NCBI RefSeq assembly: GCF_003030465.1
Contig: NZ_CP028339.1
Coordinates: 1 to 64,000 of the forward strand
Reading direction: 5' to 3'
Length of the DNA stretch: 64,000 nucleotides
Source: Thauera aromatica K172
Lineage (GTDB): Bacteria; Pseudomonadota; Gammaproteobacteria; Burkholderiales; Rhodocyclaceae
Numbering within the stretch: position 1 is the first letter of the stretch; each line of letters opens with the position of its first letter. A program made the translations under genes and the position numbers. The notes beneath the pieces are model-generated. The model saw only the letters and a program-made list of their open reading frames with translations, was not told the origin of the DNA and made no database searches. This document shows positions 42,266-52,354 of the stretch, in pieces.

Positions 42266-43648
42266 ATGACCCGCACCGAAACCGACAGCCTCGGCCCCGT
42301 CGACGTCCCCGCCGCCGCCTACTGGGGGGCGCAGACCCAGCGCTCGCTGGCCCATTTCGCGATCGGCGAGGAGCGCATGCCACTCGCCCTGATCCACGGC
42401 CTGGCCCTGATCAAGAAGGCCGCCGCCCGCCTCCACGCCCGCAGCGGGGCGCTGCCCGCCGAGCTCGCCGCGCTGATCGGGCAGGCCGCCGACGAGATCC
42501 TCGCCGGCCGCCACGACGACCAGTTCCCGCTCGCGGTGTGGCAGACCGGCAGCGGCACGCAAACCAACATGAACGTCAACGAAGTCATCGCCGGGCGTGC
42601 CAACGAGCTCGCCGGGCAGGGCCGTGGCGGCAAATCCCCGGTGCATCCGAATGATCACGTCAATCGCGGCCAGAGCTCGAACGATTGCTTTCCCACCGCG
42701 ATGCACATCGCCGCCGCCCGCGCCGTGCACGAAGACCTGCTGCCGGCCGTCACCGAACTGTCGAACGGCCTCGCGCTGCAGGCCGAGCGCCATGCCGGCG
42801 TGCTCAAGACCGGGCGCACCCACCTGATGGATGCGACTCCGATCACCTTCGGCCAGGAGCTGTCGGCTTTTGTCGCCCAGCTCAACGCCGCCGCCCACGC
42901 GATCCGCGCCACCTTGCCGGCGGTGTGCGAGCTCGCCCAGGGCGGCACCGCGGTCGGCACCGGGCTCAACGCCCCACCCGGTTTCGCCGCCGCGATCGCC
43001 GCCGAGCTCGCTGTGCTGACCGGCCTGCCGCTGACGAGCGCGCCGAACAAGTTCGCCGCGCTCGCCGGCCACGAAGCGCTGGTCGCGCTCTCCGGCGCCC
43101 TGAAAACGCTCGCGGTGGCGCTGATGAAACTCGCCAACGACCTGCGCCTGCTCGGTTCCGGCCCGCGCGCCGGGCTCGCCGAAGTGAAGCTGCCGGCCAA
43201 CGAGCCGGGCAGCTCGATCATGCCCGGCAAGGTCAATCCGACCCAGTGCGAAGCGTTGTCGATGCTCGCCTGCCAGGTGCTGGGCAACGACGCCGCGATC
43301 GCCTTCGCCGCCAGCCAGGGCCAGCTCCAGCTCAACGTGTTCAAGCCGGTGATCGCGCACAACCTGCTGCAGTCGATCCGCCTGCTCACCGACGGTTGCC
43401 GCAGCTTCCAGCGCCACTGCGTGGCCGGCCTCGAGGCGGACGCGGAGCGCATGGCCGAACACCTCGAACGCAGCCTGATGCTGGTCACCGCGCTCAATCC
43501 GCACATCGGCTACGACAAGGCGGCGCAGATCGCCAAGAAGGCGTGGGCCGAAGGCACGACGCTGCGCGCCGCGGCGCTCGCGCTCGGCTTCACCACGGCG
43601 GAAGAGTTCGACGCCTGGGTGCGCCCCGAGCACATGCTCGGCGGTTGA
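42266..43648 (+). CDS. fumC: Class II fumarate hydratase
   Basis: This TCA-cycle enzyme hydrates fumarate to malate without an iron-sulfur cluster. The 460-aa protein starts at ATG 42,266, 6 bp after AAGGAG. Signatures are [16 protein letters not shown], the [21 protein letters not shown] block, the catalytic His in [12 protein letters not shown], and the superfamily signature [16 protein letters not shown]. Length equals the usual 460-467. An aspartase is excluded by the fumarase-type motifs. Confidence 0.95.
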   Translation: MTRTETDSLGPVDVPAAAYWGAQTQRSLAHFAIGEERMPLALIHGLALIKKAAARLHARSGALPAELAALIGQAADEILAGRHDDQFPLAVWQTGSGTQTNMNVNEVIAGRANELAGQGRGGKSPVHPNDHVNRGQSSNDCFPTAMHIAAARAVHEDLLPAVTELSNGLALQAERHAGVLKTGRTHLMDATPITFGQELSAFVAQLNAAAHAIRATLPAVCELAQGGTAVGTGLNAPPGFAAAIAAELAVLTGLPLTSAPNKFAALAGHEALVALSGALKTLAVALMKLANDLRLLGSGPRAGLAEVKLPANEPGSSIMPGKVNPTQCEALSMLACQVLGNDAAIAFAASQGQLQLNVFKPVIAHNLLQSIRLLTDGCRSFQRHCVAGLEADAERMAEHLERSLMLVTALNPHIGYDKAAQIAKKAWAEGTTLRAAALALGFTTAEEFDAWVRPEHMLGG

Positions 43649-43860
43649 AAGCTGCATCCGGATGTATCCGCAAGCCGCCCCCCGGGCGGGAGGCCGGCGC
43701 CCCGCAGCGCTGCCGTGCTCGCAGGCGGGGCGGCGGGCGGCGCGCAACATTTCGAAACCGCGCCGGAGAATCGTTTGCCGGCCGGCGTACTCATACTTCC
43801 GCATGGAGCGGAAAAGCGGCGCACGCCGTGTTCCGCTCGGGCAACGATACGGAGGCTGTC

Positions 43861-44079
43861 ATGAAGACCCGAACCTTGATTCCCGCCGCGCTGATCGTTC
43901 TTGCCGCCACCGGCTGCGCCACCTGGGACGGAATGTCCTCGCGTGAAAAAAGCGCTGCGATCGGCGCCGGCGTGGGCGGCGTGGCCGGCGCGGTCGTGAC
44001 CGACGGCGGCATCCTCGGCACCGTGGGCGGTGCCGCGATCGGCGGCGTCATCGGCGACCAGGTCGGCAAGAGGAAGTAA
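43861..44079 (+). CDS. Small glycine-zipper lipoprotein (OsmB-like)
   Basis: The 72-aa lipoprotein has lipobox LAATGCAT at the N-terminus and a glycine-zipper hydrophobic segment with repeated GxxxG (IGAGVGGVAGAVV, GGAAIGGVIGDQVG). OsmB-type proteins associate with the envelope under osmotic stress. The ATG follows a purine-rich GGAGG. A clear terminator at 44,136 ends the unit. Confidence 0.88.
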   Translation: MKTRTLIPAALIVLAATGCATWDGMSSREKSAAIGAGVGGVAGAVVTDGGILGTVGGAAIGGVIGDQVGKRK

Positions 44080-44135
44080 GCCGACGCCAGGCCGGTCGCA
44101 ACCCGGTTCCCCTGCGTTTTCTGTTCTCCTCTTTC

Positions 44136-44171
44136 GGGCACAACGGCCACCCCTGGCCGCTGTGCCCTTTT
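44136..44171 (+). terminator. Bidirectional Rho-independent terminator
   Basis: A long stem (GGGCACA and CGGCCA arms pairing with TGGCCG and TGTGCCC, one A/C mismatch, loop CCCC) spans 44,136-44,167 and is followed by TTTT. It serves the glycine-zipper gene and lies right after the end of the convergent DUF2798 gene. Confidence 0.8.
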
Positions 44172-44172
44172 C

Positions 44173-44403
44173 TCATTCGGCGTAGAGCCGGGCGAGGATC
44201 GCCTTGGTCATCCGCTGCGCCATCGGGATCGCGATGTAGGCCGCCACCGCCGCCATCGGCCAGGCGATGGCGAACGCCTTCAGCCACAATCCGATGAAGT
44301 CCGGACGCAGGCCGAGGTTGATCCAGGTGACGAGCGCCGTCATCAGGAAGGCCATGATGCCGGCCATGATCACCGGCTGGATGTGCTGAGGCTTGAGGCG
44401 CAT
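44173..44403 (-). CDS. DUF2798 family small membrane protein
   Basis: The 76-aa protein has two helices: [20 protein letters not shown] and [20 protein letters not shown], followed by RMTKAIL. The layout and sequence match DUF2798 proteins, of unknown function. It converges on the lipoprotein gene across a shared terminator. Confidence 0.85.
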   Translation of the reverse strand: MRLKPQHIQPVIMAGIMAFLMTALVTWINLGLRPDFIGLWLKAFAIAWPMAAVAAYIAIPMAQRMTKAILARLYAE

Positions 44404-44552
44404 TGAAGAGGGCGGGCGGGAAACGGAGAGTTGCGCATTATCGTCGATCGGAGCGATTTCATCCGCGCAGCGCCGACGATTTCATCGATCGGCGCGCACA
44501 TCGAATCGCCGTCACGGCCAGCACCCGGGCGCACTCGCCCGGGCCACCGCCT

Positions 44553-45131
44553 TCATTGCCGCGGAGAGGGCTCTTCCCGCCAGCGCCGCAGCACGCGCTG
44601 GAAGAACAGGCTGTTCGGCACCTGCAGAACCTGGCCGCCGCCCTCCTCGCGCAGCGTGGTGTAGATCAGGTTGATGTCGACCACCTCGCCCTTGAGCCCG
44701 GGCTTCTCGCCGTTCTCCAGCAGCTCGACGTGGTCGTGCAGACGGAAGGGGCGCGCAGTGAAGATCAGCAGCGTGCAGAAAATGTTCGACAGCACGCTCC
44801 AGGCGGCGAAGAAAGCCACTGCGGCAACGGCGGCAAAGCCAGTGAAGGCGGTCCACAGCACCGTGCCCGAGACGCCGAAGCGGTCGAGAATCAGCAGGAT
44901 CGCGCCGGCGTAGATGACGAAGCCGAGGCCACGGCGCGCGCCCATCATCAGTTCGGGCGGCAGGCTGTACACCGCGCCGAGGCGGCGGATCAGGCGCCTC
45001 AGCATCACCGCCAGCAGCCAGGCGCCGGACACGATGACGACGATCTGCAGGCCCAGTTCGATGATCTCCAGCCAGGGGACGGCCCAGTCGGGCAGCAGCA
45101 GCTTCAGGCTGTCGAGGAAACGGTCGGACAC
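44553..45131 (-). CDS. Small MscS-type mechanosensitive channel
   Basis: The protein is about 192 aa from GTG 45,131; no ATG is available, so the start is uncertain. Two N-terminal helices precede a pore helix and beta-domain: [38 protein letters not shown], and [28 protein letters not shown]. It ends soon after the beta-domain, so the MscS C-terminal cage is reduced. It is divergent from prfC. Confidence 0.8.
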   Translation of the reverse strand: MSDRFLDSLKLLLPDWAVPWLEIIELGLQIVVIVSGAWLLAVMLRRLIRRLGAVYSLPPELMMGARRGLGFVIYAGAILLILDRFGVSGTVLWTAFTGFAAVAAVAFFAAWSVLSNIFCTLLIFTARPFRLHDHVELLENGEKPGLKGEVVDINLIYTTLREEGGGQVLQVPNSLFFQRVLRRWREEPSPRQ

Positions 45132-45299
45132 GGCGCGGCGGGCTCCCGGAACGAGGACGGAGACCGCATTGTAGAGGCGGAAGCAGCCTGCCCGCACGCC
45201 GGAAAAGCCTGTCGCGCCCGACACTTGGTAGAATCCGCAGGACCGCACCGCGCGTGCATCCGCCGCGCCGCCCCCTTTTACCCAACCTGGTTGTCTCCC

Positions 45300-46922
45300 T
45301 TGTCTTCCACTCCGTTTCCGCCCGAACTCCTGCGCGACGTCGAAAAACGCCGCACTTTCGCCATCATCTCCCACCCCGACGCGGGCAAGACCACGCTCAC
45401 CGAAAAGCTGCTGCTGTTCGGCGGCGCGATCCAGCTCGCGGGCACGGTGAAGGCGAGGAAGTCGGCGCGCCACGCCACTTCCGACTGGATGGAAGTGGAA
45501 AAGCAGCGCGGCATCTCGGTGACCAGCTCGGTGATGCAGTTCGAGTACCAGGGGCATACCATCAACCTCCTCGACACCCCCGGCCACGAGGACTTTTCGG
45601 AAGACACCTACCGCGTGCTGACCGCAGTCGACGCCGCGGTGATGGTGATCGACGCCGCCAAGGGGGTGGAAGCGCAGACGATCAAGCTGCTCGAAGTCTG
45701 CCGTCTGCGCAACACGCCGATCATCACTTTCGTCAACAAGCTCGACCGCGAAGTGCGCGAGCCCTTCGAGCTCCTCGCCGAGATCGAGGACGTGCTCAAG
45801 ATCGGCTGCGCCCCGGTGACCTGGCCGCTGGGCATGGGCAAGGCCTTCCGCGGCGTCTATCACCTGCTCCAGCACCAGGTGCTGACCTTCACTCCGGGCG
45901 AGGAGCGGCGCAGCGACGCGGAAGTCATCAAGGGCATCGGCAACGCCGTGCTGGATGAGCGCTTCCCGCTCGAAGTCGGCCAGCTGCGCGACGACGTCGA
46001 ACTGCTCAACGACGCCTCGCCGCCCTTCGACCTCGACGACTTCCTCGCCGGCCGCCAGAGCCCGGTGTTCTTCGGCTCCGGGATCAACAACTTCGGCGTG
46101 CAGGAGATCCTGCAGGCGTTGATCGACTGGGCACCGCCGCCGCAGGCGCGGATTGCAGGCACGAACTCGACGGGCACGCGCATGGTGCAACCGGCCGAAG
46201 CGGCGTTCACCGGTTTCGTGTTCAAGATCCAGGCCAACATGGACCCCAAGCACCGCGACCGCATCGCCTTCTTCCGCATCTGCTCGGGGCGCTACAGCTC
46301 GGGGATGAAGGTGCGCCACGTGCGCGCCGGGCGCGAGATGAAGCTCGCCAACGCGCTCACCTTCATGGCCAACGAGCGCGTGATCATGGAGGACGGCGTC
46401 GCCGGCGACATCATCGGCATCCATAACCACGGCCAGCTGCAGATCGGCGACACCCTGACCGAAGGCGAGAACCTCGGCTTCAAGGGCATTCCCTATTTTT
46501 CGCCGGAACTGTTCCGCGCCGCCCGGCTGCGCGACCCGCTCAAATCCAAGCAGTTGCAGAAGGGCCTGCAGGAGCTCGGCGAAGAAGGCGCGATCCAGGT
46601 CTTCGAGCTCGAAGGCGGCCAGCTGCTGCTCGGCGCGGTCGGCGTGCTGCAGTTCGAGATCGTCGCCCAGCGCCTCAAGGACGAGTACAAGGTCGATGCG
46701 ATCTTCGAATCCGCCGACATCCACACCGCGCGCTGGCTCACCTTCCCCGACGACGTCACCCGGCGCAACTTCGAGTACGAGCAGGCCCTGCGCCTGGGCA
46801 AGGACATCGACGGCAACCCGGTGTACCTCGCCACCAGCCGCTACAACCTGGAAGTGACCGCGGAGAAGTGGCCGAAAGTGCGCTTCCACGCCACGCGCGA
46901 GCATGGGCAGGTGCTGGGCTGA
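45300..46922 (+). CDS. prfC: Peptide chain release factor 3
   Basis: RF3 is the GTPase that removes RF1/RF2 from the ribosome after termination. The protein is 540 aa if TTG 45,300 is the start (another TTG at 45,291 is possible; no ATG fits). GTPase motifs are [13 protein letters not shown] (G1), [14 protein letters not shown] (G3) and FVNKLDRE (G4). The RF3-specific [23 protein letters not shown] switch region is intact, and length matches E. coli (529). Confidence 0.95.
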   Translation: MSSTPFPPELLRDVEKRRTFAIISHPDAGKTTLTEKLLLFGGAIQLAGTVKARKSARHATSDWMEVEKQRGISVTSSVMQFEYQGHTINLLDTPGHEDFSEDTYRVLTAVDAAVMVIDAAKGVEAQTIKLLEVCRLRNTPIITFVNKLDREVREPFELLAEIEDVLKIGCAPVTWPLGMGKAFRGVYHLLQHQVLTFTPGEERRSDAEVIKGIGNAVLDERFPLEVGQLRDDVELLNDASPPFDLDDFLAGRQSPVFFGSGINNFGVQEILQALIDWAPPPQARIAGTNSTGTRMVQPAEAAFTGFVFKIQANMDPKHRDRIAFFRICSGRYSSGMKVRHVRAGREMKLANALTFMANERVIMEDGVAGDIIGIHNHGQLQIGDTLTEGENLGFKGIPYFSPELFRAARLRDPLKSKQLQKGLQELGEEGAIQVFELEGGQLLLGAVGVLQFEIVAQRLKDEYKVDAIFESADIHTARWLTFPDDVTRRNFEYEQALRLGKDIDGNPVYLATSRYNLEVTAEKWPKVRFHATREHGQVLG

Positions 46923-47064
46923 ACTGCCGCGCCCGGGCGCCCGCAGCAGGGTGCCTGGGCAACGCCGCAGTCCGCTCCTGATCCTGCGCCGCCGCGATGT
47001 CGCCGCTTCCTGAAGCCTCATCGGATATACACTGAAAATATCCGAAGGGAGAAAGGAGAAGGCG

Positions 47065-48405
47065 ATGAAGAACATCCGCTTTGCCTATGCCGGGCTGCTC
47101 CTGCTGCTGAGCCTGCTGTGGTGGCTGGCCGACCCGCTGCTGCCCGACGGCTACGGCTATTTCGCCCTGCGCACGGTGCTGATCAACTACACCGGCGTGC
47201 TCGCCATCGGCGTCATGAGCGTGGGCATGATGCTGGCGCTGCGGCCGGTGCGGGTGGAGCCCCTGCTCGACGGGCTGGACAAGACCTACCGCCTGCACAA
47301 GTGGCTGGGGATCACCGGCCTGGTGGTGTCCGTCATCCACTGGCTGTGGGCCCAGGGCACGAAATGGGCGGTAGGCTGGGGCTGGCTGGTCAAGCCCGAG
47401 CGCGTGCCCGGGCCGCCGCTCACCGATCCGGTCGAGGCCTTCTTCCGTGCCCAGCGCGGGCTGGCGGAGTCGGTCGGCGAATGGGCCTTCTATGCCGCGG
47501 TGGTGCTGATCGCGCTCGCGCTGAGCAAACGCTTCCCCTACCGGCTGTTCTTCAAGACCCACCGCCTGCTCGCGCTCGCCTACCTGGCGCTGGTCTTCCA
47601 CTCGGTGCTGCTGACGCCCTTTTCCTACTGGACACAGCCGATGGGAGTCGTGCTCGCCCTGCTGATGGCCGGCGGCAGCGTCGCCGCGGCGGTGTCCCTG
47701 GCCGGCCGCGTCGGCCACCGGCGCAAGGCAGTGGCCGAGATCGAAGAGTTGGTCAATTTCCCCGACAACCGCGTGCTCAAGGTGGCAATCCGCTTCAAGG
47801 ATCGCTGGCCCGGTCACGCGGCGGGCCAGTTCGCCTTCGTCACCTTCTCGGCGGAAGAAGGCGCGCATCCGTTCACGATCTCATCGGGCTGGCAGGGGGA
47901 TGGCCGCCTGTTCTTCCTGATCAAGGGCATCGGCGACTACACCGCCCGCCTGCCCGAACTGGTGCACGTCGGCGACCTCGTCACCGTCGAGGGTCCGTAC
48001 GGCCGCTTCGATTTCGCCAACGGCGGCGTCAGCGGCAAGCGCCGGCAGATCTGGGTCGGCGCCGGCATCGGCATCACCCCCTTCATCGCGCGCCTGAAGG
48101 CGCTCGCCGTGGAGCCCGACGGGCGCAAGATCGATCTGTTCTACAGCACCGCCGAGCCTGATGATGAATTCATCGGGCGTCTGCAGCGCGACGCCAAGGC
48201 GGCAGGCGTCAACCTGCATATCGTAGTGAGCGCGCGGGACGGACGGCTCGACGTCGACCGCATCTGCAGTGCGGTGCCGGGCTGGGCCGAGGCGGACGTC
48301 TGGTTCTGCGGACCGGGTGGTTTCGGCCAGGCCTTGCGCACGGGTTTCGTCGCCAAGGGCTTGTTGGAGACCGACTTCCACCAGGAATTGTTCCACATGC
48401 GCTGA
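47065..48405 (+). CDS. Ferric-reductase-like flavocytochrome (copy 2)
   Basis: The 446-aa protein is clearly paralogous to the one at 28,611: the same LWWLADPLL opening, YRLHKWLGITGLVVSVIHWLWA and KTHRLLALAYLALVFHS heme-helix regions. The same reductase motifs follow (HPFTISSGWQ, GAGIGITPFIARLKAL, FCGPGGFGQALRTGF). The ATG follows GGAGAAGG. It stands alone, convergent to the secreted protein at 48,471. Natural electron acceptor unknown; iron or a quinone is the usual suggestion. Confidence 0.85.
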   Translation: MKNIRFAYAGLLLLLSLLWWLADPLLPDGYGYFALRTVLINYTGVLAIGVMSVGMMLALRPVRVEPLLDGLDKTYRLHKWLGITGLVVSVIHWLWAQGTKWAVGWGWLVKPERVPGPPLTDPVEAFFRAQRGLAESVGEWAFYAAVVLIALALSKRFPYRLFFKTHRLLALAYLALVFHSVLLTPFSYWTQPMGVVLALLMAGGSVAAAVSLAGRVGHRRKAVAEIEELVNFPDNRVLKVAIRFKDRWPGHAAGQFAFVTFSAEEGAHPFTISSGWQGDGRLFFLIKGIGDYTARLPELVHVGDLVTVEGPYGRFDFANGGVSGKRRQIWVGAGIGITPFIARLKALAVEPDGRKIDLFYSTAEPDDEFIGRLQRDAKAAGVNLHIVVSARDGRLDVDRICSAVPGWAEADVWFCGPGGFGQALRTGFVAKGLLETDFHQELFHMR

Positions 48406-48470
48406 AGCGCGGGCGGCCGTCGATCGTGGGGGAGCGGATTGGCGGCCGCACGGGCCCCCTTCGGGCAGGC

Positions 48471-48854
48471 TCACTTGCCGGTGACGATGCCCTCGACCAC
48501 TTTCCTGCCTTCGGAATAGAGCGTCACCTGGCCGTCCTCGAACTCCACGTTCATGCAGCCGGTGTTGCCCTTGAGCTTGCCGTCGAGCCATTCGCGGCAG
48601 TAGCGGGCCTGGTCGTCCACCCACCAGCGCGCCTTCGCGCCGGTGCTGTCGGCGAGCGTGCCGTCGCTGCCGAACTTCAGCGTGTACGCTGATTCGGTGC
48701 GCAGATAGACGCCGATGAAAGTGGCGCCGGTGAGCAGCTGCTCGACCTCGGCCTTGTTGGTGATGAAATTCTGTGCCAACGCGCCGCCAGCAGCCGTACC
48801 CAGGGTCAGCGCCGCCAGCAGGGCGCGCGCGGTGTTTCCAAGCTCGAACTTCAT
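48471..48854 (-). CDS. Hypothetical secreted protein
   Basis: The 127-aa protein has a signal peptide (LLAALTLGTAAGGALAQ). The mature part contains GATFIGVYLRTESAYTLKFGSDGTL and RYCREWLDGKLKGNTGCMNVEFEDGQVTLY, with one Cys pair that could form a disulfide. The strands suggest a small beta-sandwich or lipocalin-like fold. No family recognised. It lies 63 bp behind the stomatin gene on the same strand. Confidence 0.75.
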   Translation of the reverse strand: MKFELGNTARALLAALTLGTAAGGALAQNFITNKAEVEQLLTGATFIGVYLRTESAYTLKFGSDGTLADSTGAKARWWVDDQARYCREWLDGKLKGNTGCMNVEFEDGQVTLYSEGRKVVEGIVTGK

Positions 48855-48917
48855 GTCGATCCTTTAATCCGGTTCAGTGAAACGCTTCTGTACCCCCTGC
48901 AGCCAGTCTTGCCGTAC

Positions 48918-49781
48918 TCAGGCGCGCGCACCGAGCTTGCCGACCAGGCCGCGCAGGGTTTCGTGCAGGTCGGCGGGCATCACCACGACCTTGGCGCTGC
49001 CGGACTCGCCCAGTTTTTCCAGCGAGGCGATGTATTTCTCGCCGAGCAGGTACATCATCGGTCCAGCCTCCTCGCCGATGCTGGCGGTGACGCGGCGGAT
49101 CGACTCGGCCGAAGCCTCGGCCAGCATCACCTGCGCGCTCGCATCACGCTTGGCCGATTCGAGGCGCGCCTCGGCTTCGAGGATCGCCGCCTGCTTGGCG
49201 CCTTCGGCCTTGGTCACCGCGGCCTTGCGCTCGCGCTCGGCGGCGGCCTGCAGCTCCATCGCCTTCTGCATCGACGGTGAGGGCTTGATGTCCTGGATCT
49301 CCACCGATTTCACGGTGAGGCCCCAGTCCACCGCCTCGTCGGCGATGCTCTCGCGCAGCCGGGCCTTGATCTTGTCGCGCGAGGACAGCGCCTCATCGAG
49401 CTCCATCTCGCCGACGATCGAGCGCAAAGTCGTCATGATCAGGTTGCGGATCGCCTCGGAAAAGTCGGTCACCCCATACACCGCCTTGACCGGGTCGGTG
49501 ACTTTGACGAAGGCGATCGCGTTGGTCAGGATCACCGCGTTGTCGCGGGTGATCACTTCCTGTTCCTGGACGTCGAGGATGATGTCCTTGGTCACCAGCT
49601 TGTAGGCGACGTTGTCGAGGTAGGGGATCAGGATGTTGAGCCCCGGGCGCAGCGTGGCGTGGTACTTGCCGAGACGCTCGACCACCCATTCTTCGCCCTG
49701 CGCCACCAGGCGCACCCCCTTGGCGATGGTGATGATGACGAAAATCAGCACTGCAACGGCAATCGCCAGGCCTTCGGTCAT
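48918..49781 (-). CDS. SPFH/stomatin-like membrane protein (QmcA-type)
   Basis: The 287-aa protein has an N-terminal membrane helix (AIAVAVLIFVIITIAKGV). The SPFH domain (VVERLGKYHATLRPGLNILIPYLD, VITRDNAVILTNAIAFVKV, LRSIVGEMELDEALSSRD) is followed by a coiled coil (AAAERERKAAVTKAEGAKQ) and a conserved tail. SPFH proteins form large membrane-associated oligomers. It is encoded 25 bp after nfeD, the classic partner pair. Confidence 0.92.
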   Translation of the reverse strand: MTEGLAIAVAVLIFVIITIAKGVRLVAQGEEWVVERLGKYHATLRPGLNILIPYLDNVAYKLVTKDIILDVQEQEVITRDNAVILTNAIAFVKVTDPVKAVYGVTDFSEAIRNLIMTTLRSIVGEMELDEALSSRDKIKARLRESIADEAVDWGLTVKSVEIQDIKPSPSMQKAMELQAAAERERKAAVTKAEGAKQAAILEAEARLESAKRDASAQVMLAEASAESIRRVTASIGEEAGPMMYLLGEKYIASLEKLGESGSAKVVVMPADLHETLRGLVGKLGARA

Positions 49782-49806
49782 GACCGCTCCCCCGCTTCGT
49801 GATTGT

Positions 49807-50262
49807 TCAGGCCTTCGCCACCTTGACGAAGCTGCCTTCGACGCTGACCACACGCACGCGCTCGCCGGCCGCGATCGCATTCTCGGCCACACAAGCCCAT
49901 TCCTCGGCACCCAGCACCGGGCGCTGGAAGCGCACCCGGCCGCGCTCGAAGGGCGCCACCGCACTCACCAGCAGACCCACTTCACCGATCACCTCACCGC
50001 CCGCGGTGCCCACCAAGGTCTTGTGCTGCGAGCGCTTGAAGACCCGGAACCACAGCACCGTCATTGCCACCGAAGCGGCGACCCAGGTCGAAATCTGCGC
50101 CGTCAACGACAGGTCGGCCTGCACCAGCAGCACCAGCCCGACCAGCATTGCGCCGAAGCCGAACCAGAGGACGAAGAACGTCGGCACGGCCAGTTCCAGC
50201 AACACCAGTGCCAGCCCGGCGATCTCCCAGTGCCACCATTCGAGGATCAAGGTGCTTTCCAT
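49807..50262 (-). CDS. NfeD family protein
   Basis: The 151-aa short NfeD has three to four membrane helices (IAGLALVLLELAVPTFFVLWFGFGAMLVGLVLLV, then WVAASVAMTVLWFRVF) and a C-terminal OB-fold (GTAGGEVIGEVGLLVSAVAPFERGRV). The serine protease domain of long NfeD proteins is absent, as usual in the short class. ATG 50,262 is chosen because the hydrophobic region begins soon after it. It forms an operon with the stomatin-like gene. Confidence 0.9.
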   Translation of the reverse strand: MESTLILEWWHWEIAGLALVLLELAVPTFFVLWFGFGAMLVGLVLLVQADLSLTAQISTWVAASVAMTVLWFRVFKRSQHKTLVGTAGGEVIGEVGLLVSAVAPFERGRVRFQRPVLGAEEWACVAENAIAAGERVRVVSVEGSFVKVAKA

Positions 50263-50670
50263 GGTCGAACTGTAACGCAGCTTTGTCCTGCCGTGGTTTC
50301 GAAAGGCATACGGTCTGCCGCCGGATGGGCCGCGATCCGGTGGACAAGCTGTGGCTCGGGGGAGGATGAAATTGTGAACAAGTCGCGAAAACGCTGGAGG
50401 CTCTTTTTCCATCAACAAACCATCCCGCCTTTCCCGCGCTCCTGTCCATCCTCTTGTACAGCTGACAAGTTGTTGTTTATCAAAAACAAAAATGTGTTAT
50501 CCACAGAAACGGGCAGTGCATTGTCTTTATAGTCTTTTAAAAGATTTAAAAACCCTATAACAAACCAGAACAGGCGGAACGGCCGGACGGAATGCCCCAG
50601 GCCGTTCCACTACCGGGGCTCGGGCTCGATGAACACGGGCGCAACACCGGTGCCCATCGAGCGTTGTCGT
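50263..50670. other. AT-rich intergenic spacer with DnaA boxes
   Basis: This 408-bp spacer between the nfeD promoter side and the end of rdgC is unusually AT-rich for the window, with runs such as TCTTTTAAAAGATTTAAAAA near 50,531. It contains one perfect DnaA box, TTATCCACA (50,497-50,505), and a one-mismatch box on the other strand, TGTGAACAA (50,373-50,381). A hairpin (outer arms CTCGATG/CATCGAG) lies near 50,626-50,661 beyond the rdgC stop. No coding region is supported. Confidence 0.6.
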
Positions 50671-51639
50671 TCAGAAAGGGGGATCGTCCGCAGTCGCCAG
50701 TGCAGGCGCGGGATCAGGAGTGAGAGCGGAAACGGCTTCGTCACCGATCTCGCCTCCCAGGGCTTCCACTACGGCGGGCAGCAGATGCGACAGTTCGCCG
50801 GTCATCAGGGCGAACTCGGCGTTGAACACGGCTTCGGTGTCGTCCTTGTCGGCCTCTCCGAGCTGGTCGCGGACGATGTCGAGGAAATCCAGGCGCTTGA
50901 TCTCGAGCTTTTCGGTGAGCACGAAACTGATCCGGTCGTCGAACGTCAGCGCCAGCCGGGTCGGCAGCTTGCCGGCTTCGAGATGCCCTTTGACCTCGTC
51001 GCCTTCCAGCGGATGGCGCACGTAGCGCACTGCCGCCTTGTCCTCGGCGATCGAGCGCAGTTCGCAATCCTGGTCGATGGTGAAACCGGCCGGCGCTTCG
51101 CTGCCGGCGAGCCAGTCGGTCATCGCCGACATCGGCGAACGTTCGGTACGCAACAGGGCGAGCGGGAAGTGGTCGAGGCTGTGGCGCAACTGCTCGATCA
51201 GATCCTCGGCCTTGCTCTGACTGGCGGCATCGACCACGAGCCAGCCATTGACCGGGTCGATCCAGGCGAACAGACGGCGGCGGCGGGTGAACGCGCGCGG
51301 CAGCAGTTCCTGGGTGATCTGCTCGCGCAGCTCCTTCATCTGCTTGCGCCCGAGCTTGTAGCCCTGCTGCTCGGCGAGTTCCTCGGCGCGCTCGTCGGCT
51401 TCCTGCTTGACCACGGCCGACGGCAGCAGGCGGTGCTCGAAGCCGAGCGCGACCAGCCATTGGCCACCGACCGCATGGACCAGCACTTCGTTGCCGAGCG
51501 GCGACAGCCAGCCACGGCTTTCCATGTCCTGGCTGGAGCAGGGGTGGAAGGGCTTCTTCGCCAGCTGCTCCTCAAACTGCTCGAGCGTGATGCCCCAGTT
51601 CGCGGGGAGGCGATATATCTGCAAGTTCTTGAACCACAT
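50671..51639 (-). CDS. rdgC: Recombination-associated protein RdgC
   Basis: RdgC is a ring-shaped dimeric DNA-binding protein that limits RecA activity. The 322-aa protein starts at ATG 51,639 with MWFKNLQIYRL, the family's usual opening. Other matching blocks are PLGNEVLVHAVGGQWLVAL, ELLPRAFTRRRRLFAWIDP, DFLDIVRDQL and FNAEFALMTGELSHLLPAVVEALGG. Length is slightly above E. coli (303). It lies in tandem with the AtaL-like gene. Confidence 0.95.
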   Translation of the reverse strand: MWFKNLQIYRLPANWGITLEQFEEQLAKKPFHPCSSQDMESRGWLSPLGNEVLVHAVGGQWLVALGFEHRLLPSAVVKQEADERAEELAEQQGYKLGRKQMKELREQITQELLPRAFTRRRRLFAWIDPVNGWLVVDAASQSKAEDLIEQLRHSLDHFPLALLRTERSPMSAMTDWLAGSEAPAGFTIDQDCELRSIAEDKAAVRYVRHPLEGDEVKGHLEAGKLPTRLALTFDDRISFVLTEKLEIKRLDFLDIVRDQLGEADKDDTEAVFNAEFALMTGELSHLLPAVVEALGGEIGDEAVSALTPDPAPALATADDPPF

Positions 51640-51735
51640 GGGCGTGTCATTCCTGTCGGAGTGAGAGGGGAAGGAAAAGGGAGAAAAGGCGCCGCATCCA
51701 CTGCGGTGCAGGCACGGCATGGCGCCCGGAAAGGC

Positions 51736-52209
51736 TTACTGCTGCAGGCCGCCGGATTCGACGATCATGCGGATGACGCGCACGGTATCGATGTCGGACT
51801 GGTGGTAGGCCGAACGTACGAACTCGACGTAGCGCGCATCCTCGCCCCCTTCGGGCAGCGTCGTGCGATAGCGGAAACGCAGGAAGAGGGCGCCTGGCTC
51901 CGGTTCTTCGATGCTGATCGTCAGGCTGCCGCCGGCGTGCTGCGGGTTGGCTTCGGATTCGAAGCGGACCCACTGCATGGGGGCGAAAGTGACGCGGTCG
52001 CGGATCACGGCGTGGCCGAAGTGCAGGTCGCGCACCAGGCTGTTGTCGCCGCGCTCGACGATGCGGCAGGCCTCGAGGCCGGGAAGGAAGGCGCGCGCGT
52101 CCTCCGCCCGGCACAGCAGGCCGAACCACAGCTCTTCGCGCGTCAGCAGGGTCTGCAGGGGATTGGCGAGGTCATTGACCTCGATCAGGTGCTCGAATTT
52201 CAAATCCAT
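51736..52209 (-). CDS. AtaL-like protein (DUF1857)
   Basis: The 157-aa protein of the START/SRPBCC-like AtaL family (DUF1857) opens FEHLIEVNDLANPLQTLLTREELWFGLLCRAEDA. The core strands (FGHAVIRDRVTFAPMQWVRFES) and tail YVEFVRSAYHQSDIDTVRVIRMI follow. Members probably bind a hydrophobic ligand; function unknown. It lies 96 bp upstream of rdgC on the same strand. Confidence 0.85.
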   Translation of the reverse strand: MDLKFEHLIEVNDLANPLQTLLTREELWFGLLCRAEDARAFLPGLEACRIVERGDNSLVRDLHFGHAVIRDRVTFAPMQWVRFESEANPQHAGGSLTISIEEPEPGALFLRFRYRTTLPEGGEDARYVEFVRSAYHQSDIDTVRVIRMIVESGGLQQ

Positions 52210-52354
52210 CTCCGGAACGCCCCGGGGCCACGGTGCGGCGCACCGCTCTGTGCCGGAGGAAGCCGGCGAATCCGGGGCGGATGAGGCTTCCCCGACGACG
52301 GGCAGGGGCGCAGTTTACCCCGCACCGGCGCGCAGCCGGGATAACATGCGCGCC

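Noticed and set aside
42685-44079. 464-codon frame joining fumC antiframe to the glycine-zipper gene
   Set aside because: Only the last 73 codons (from 43,861) have a ribosome site, lipobox and coding character; the rest is a fumC shadow.
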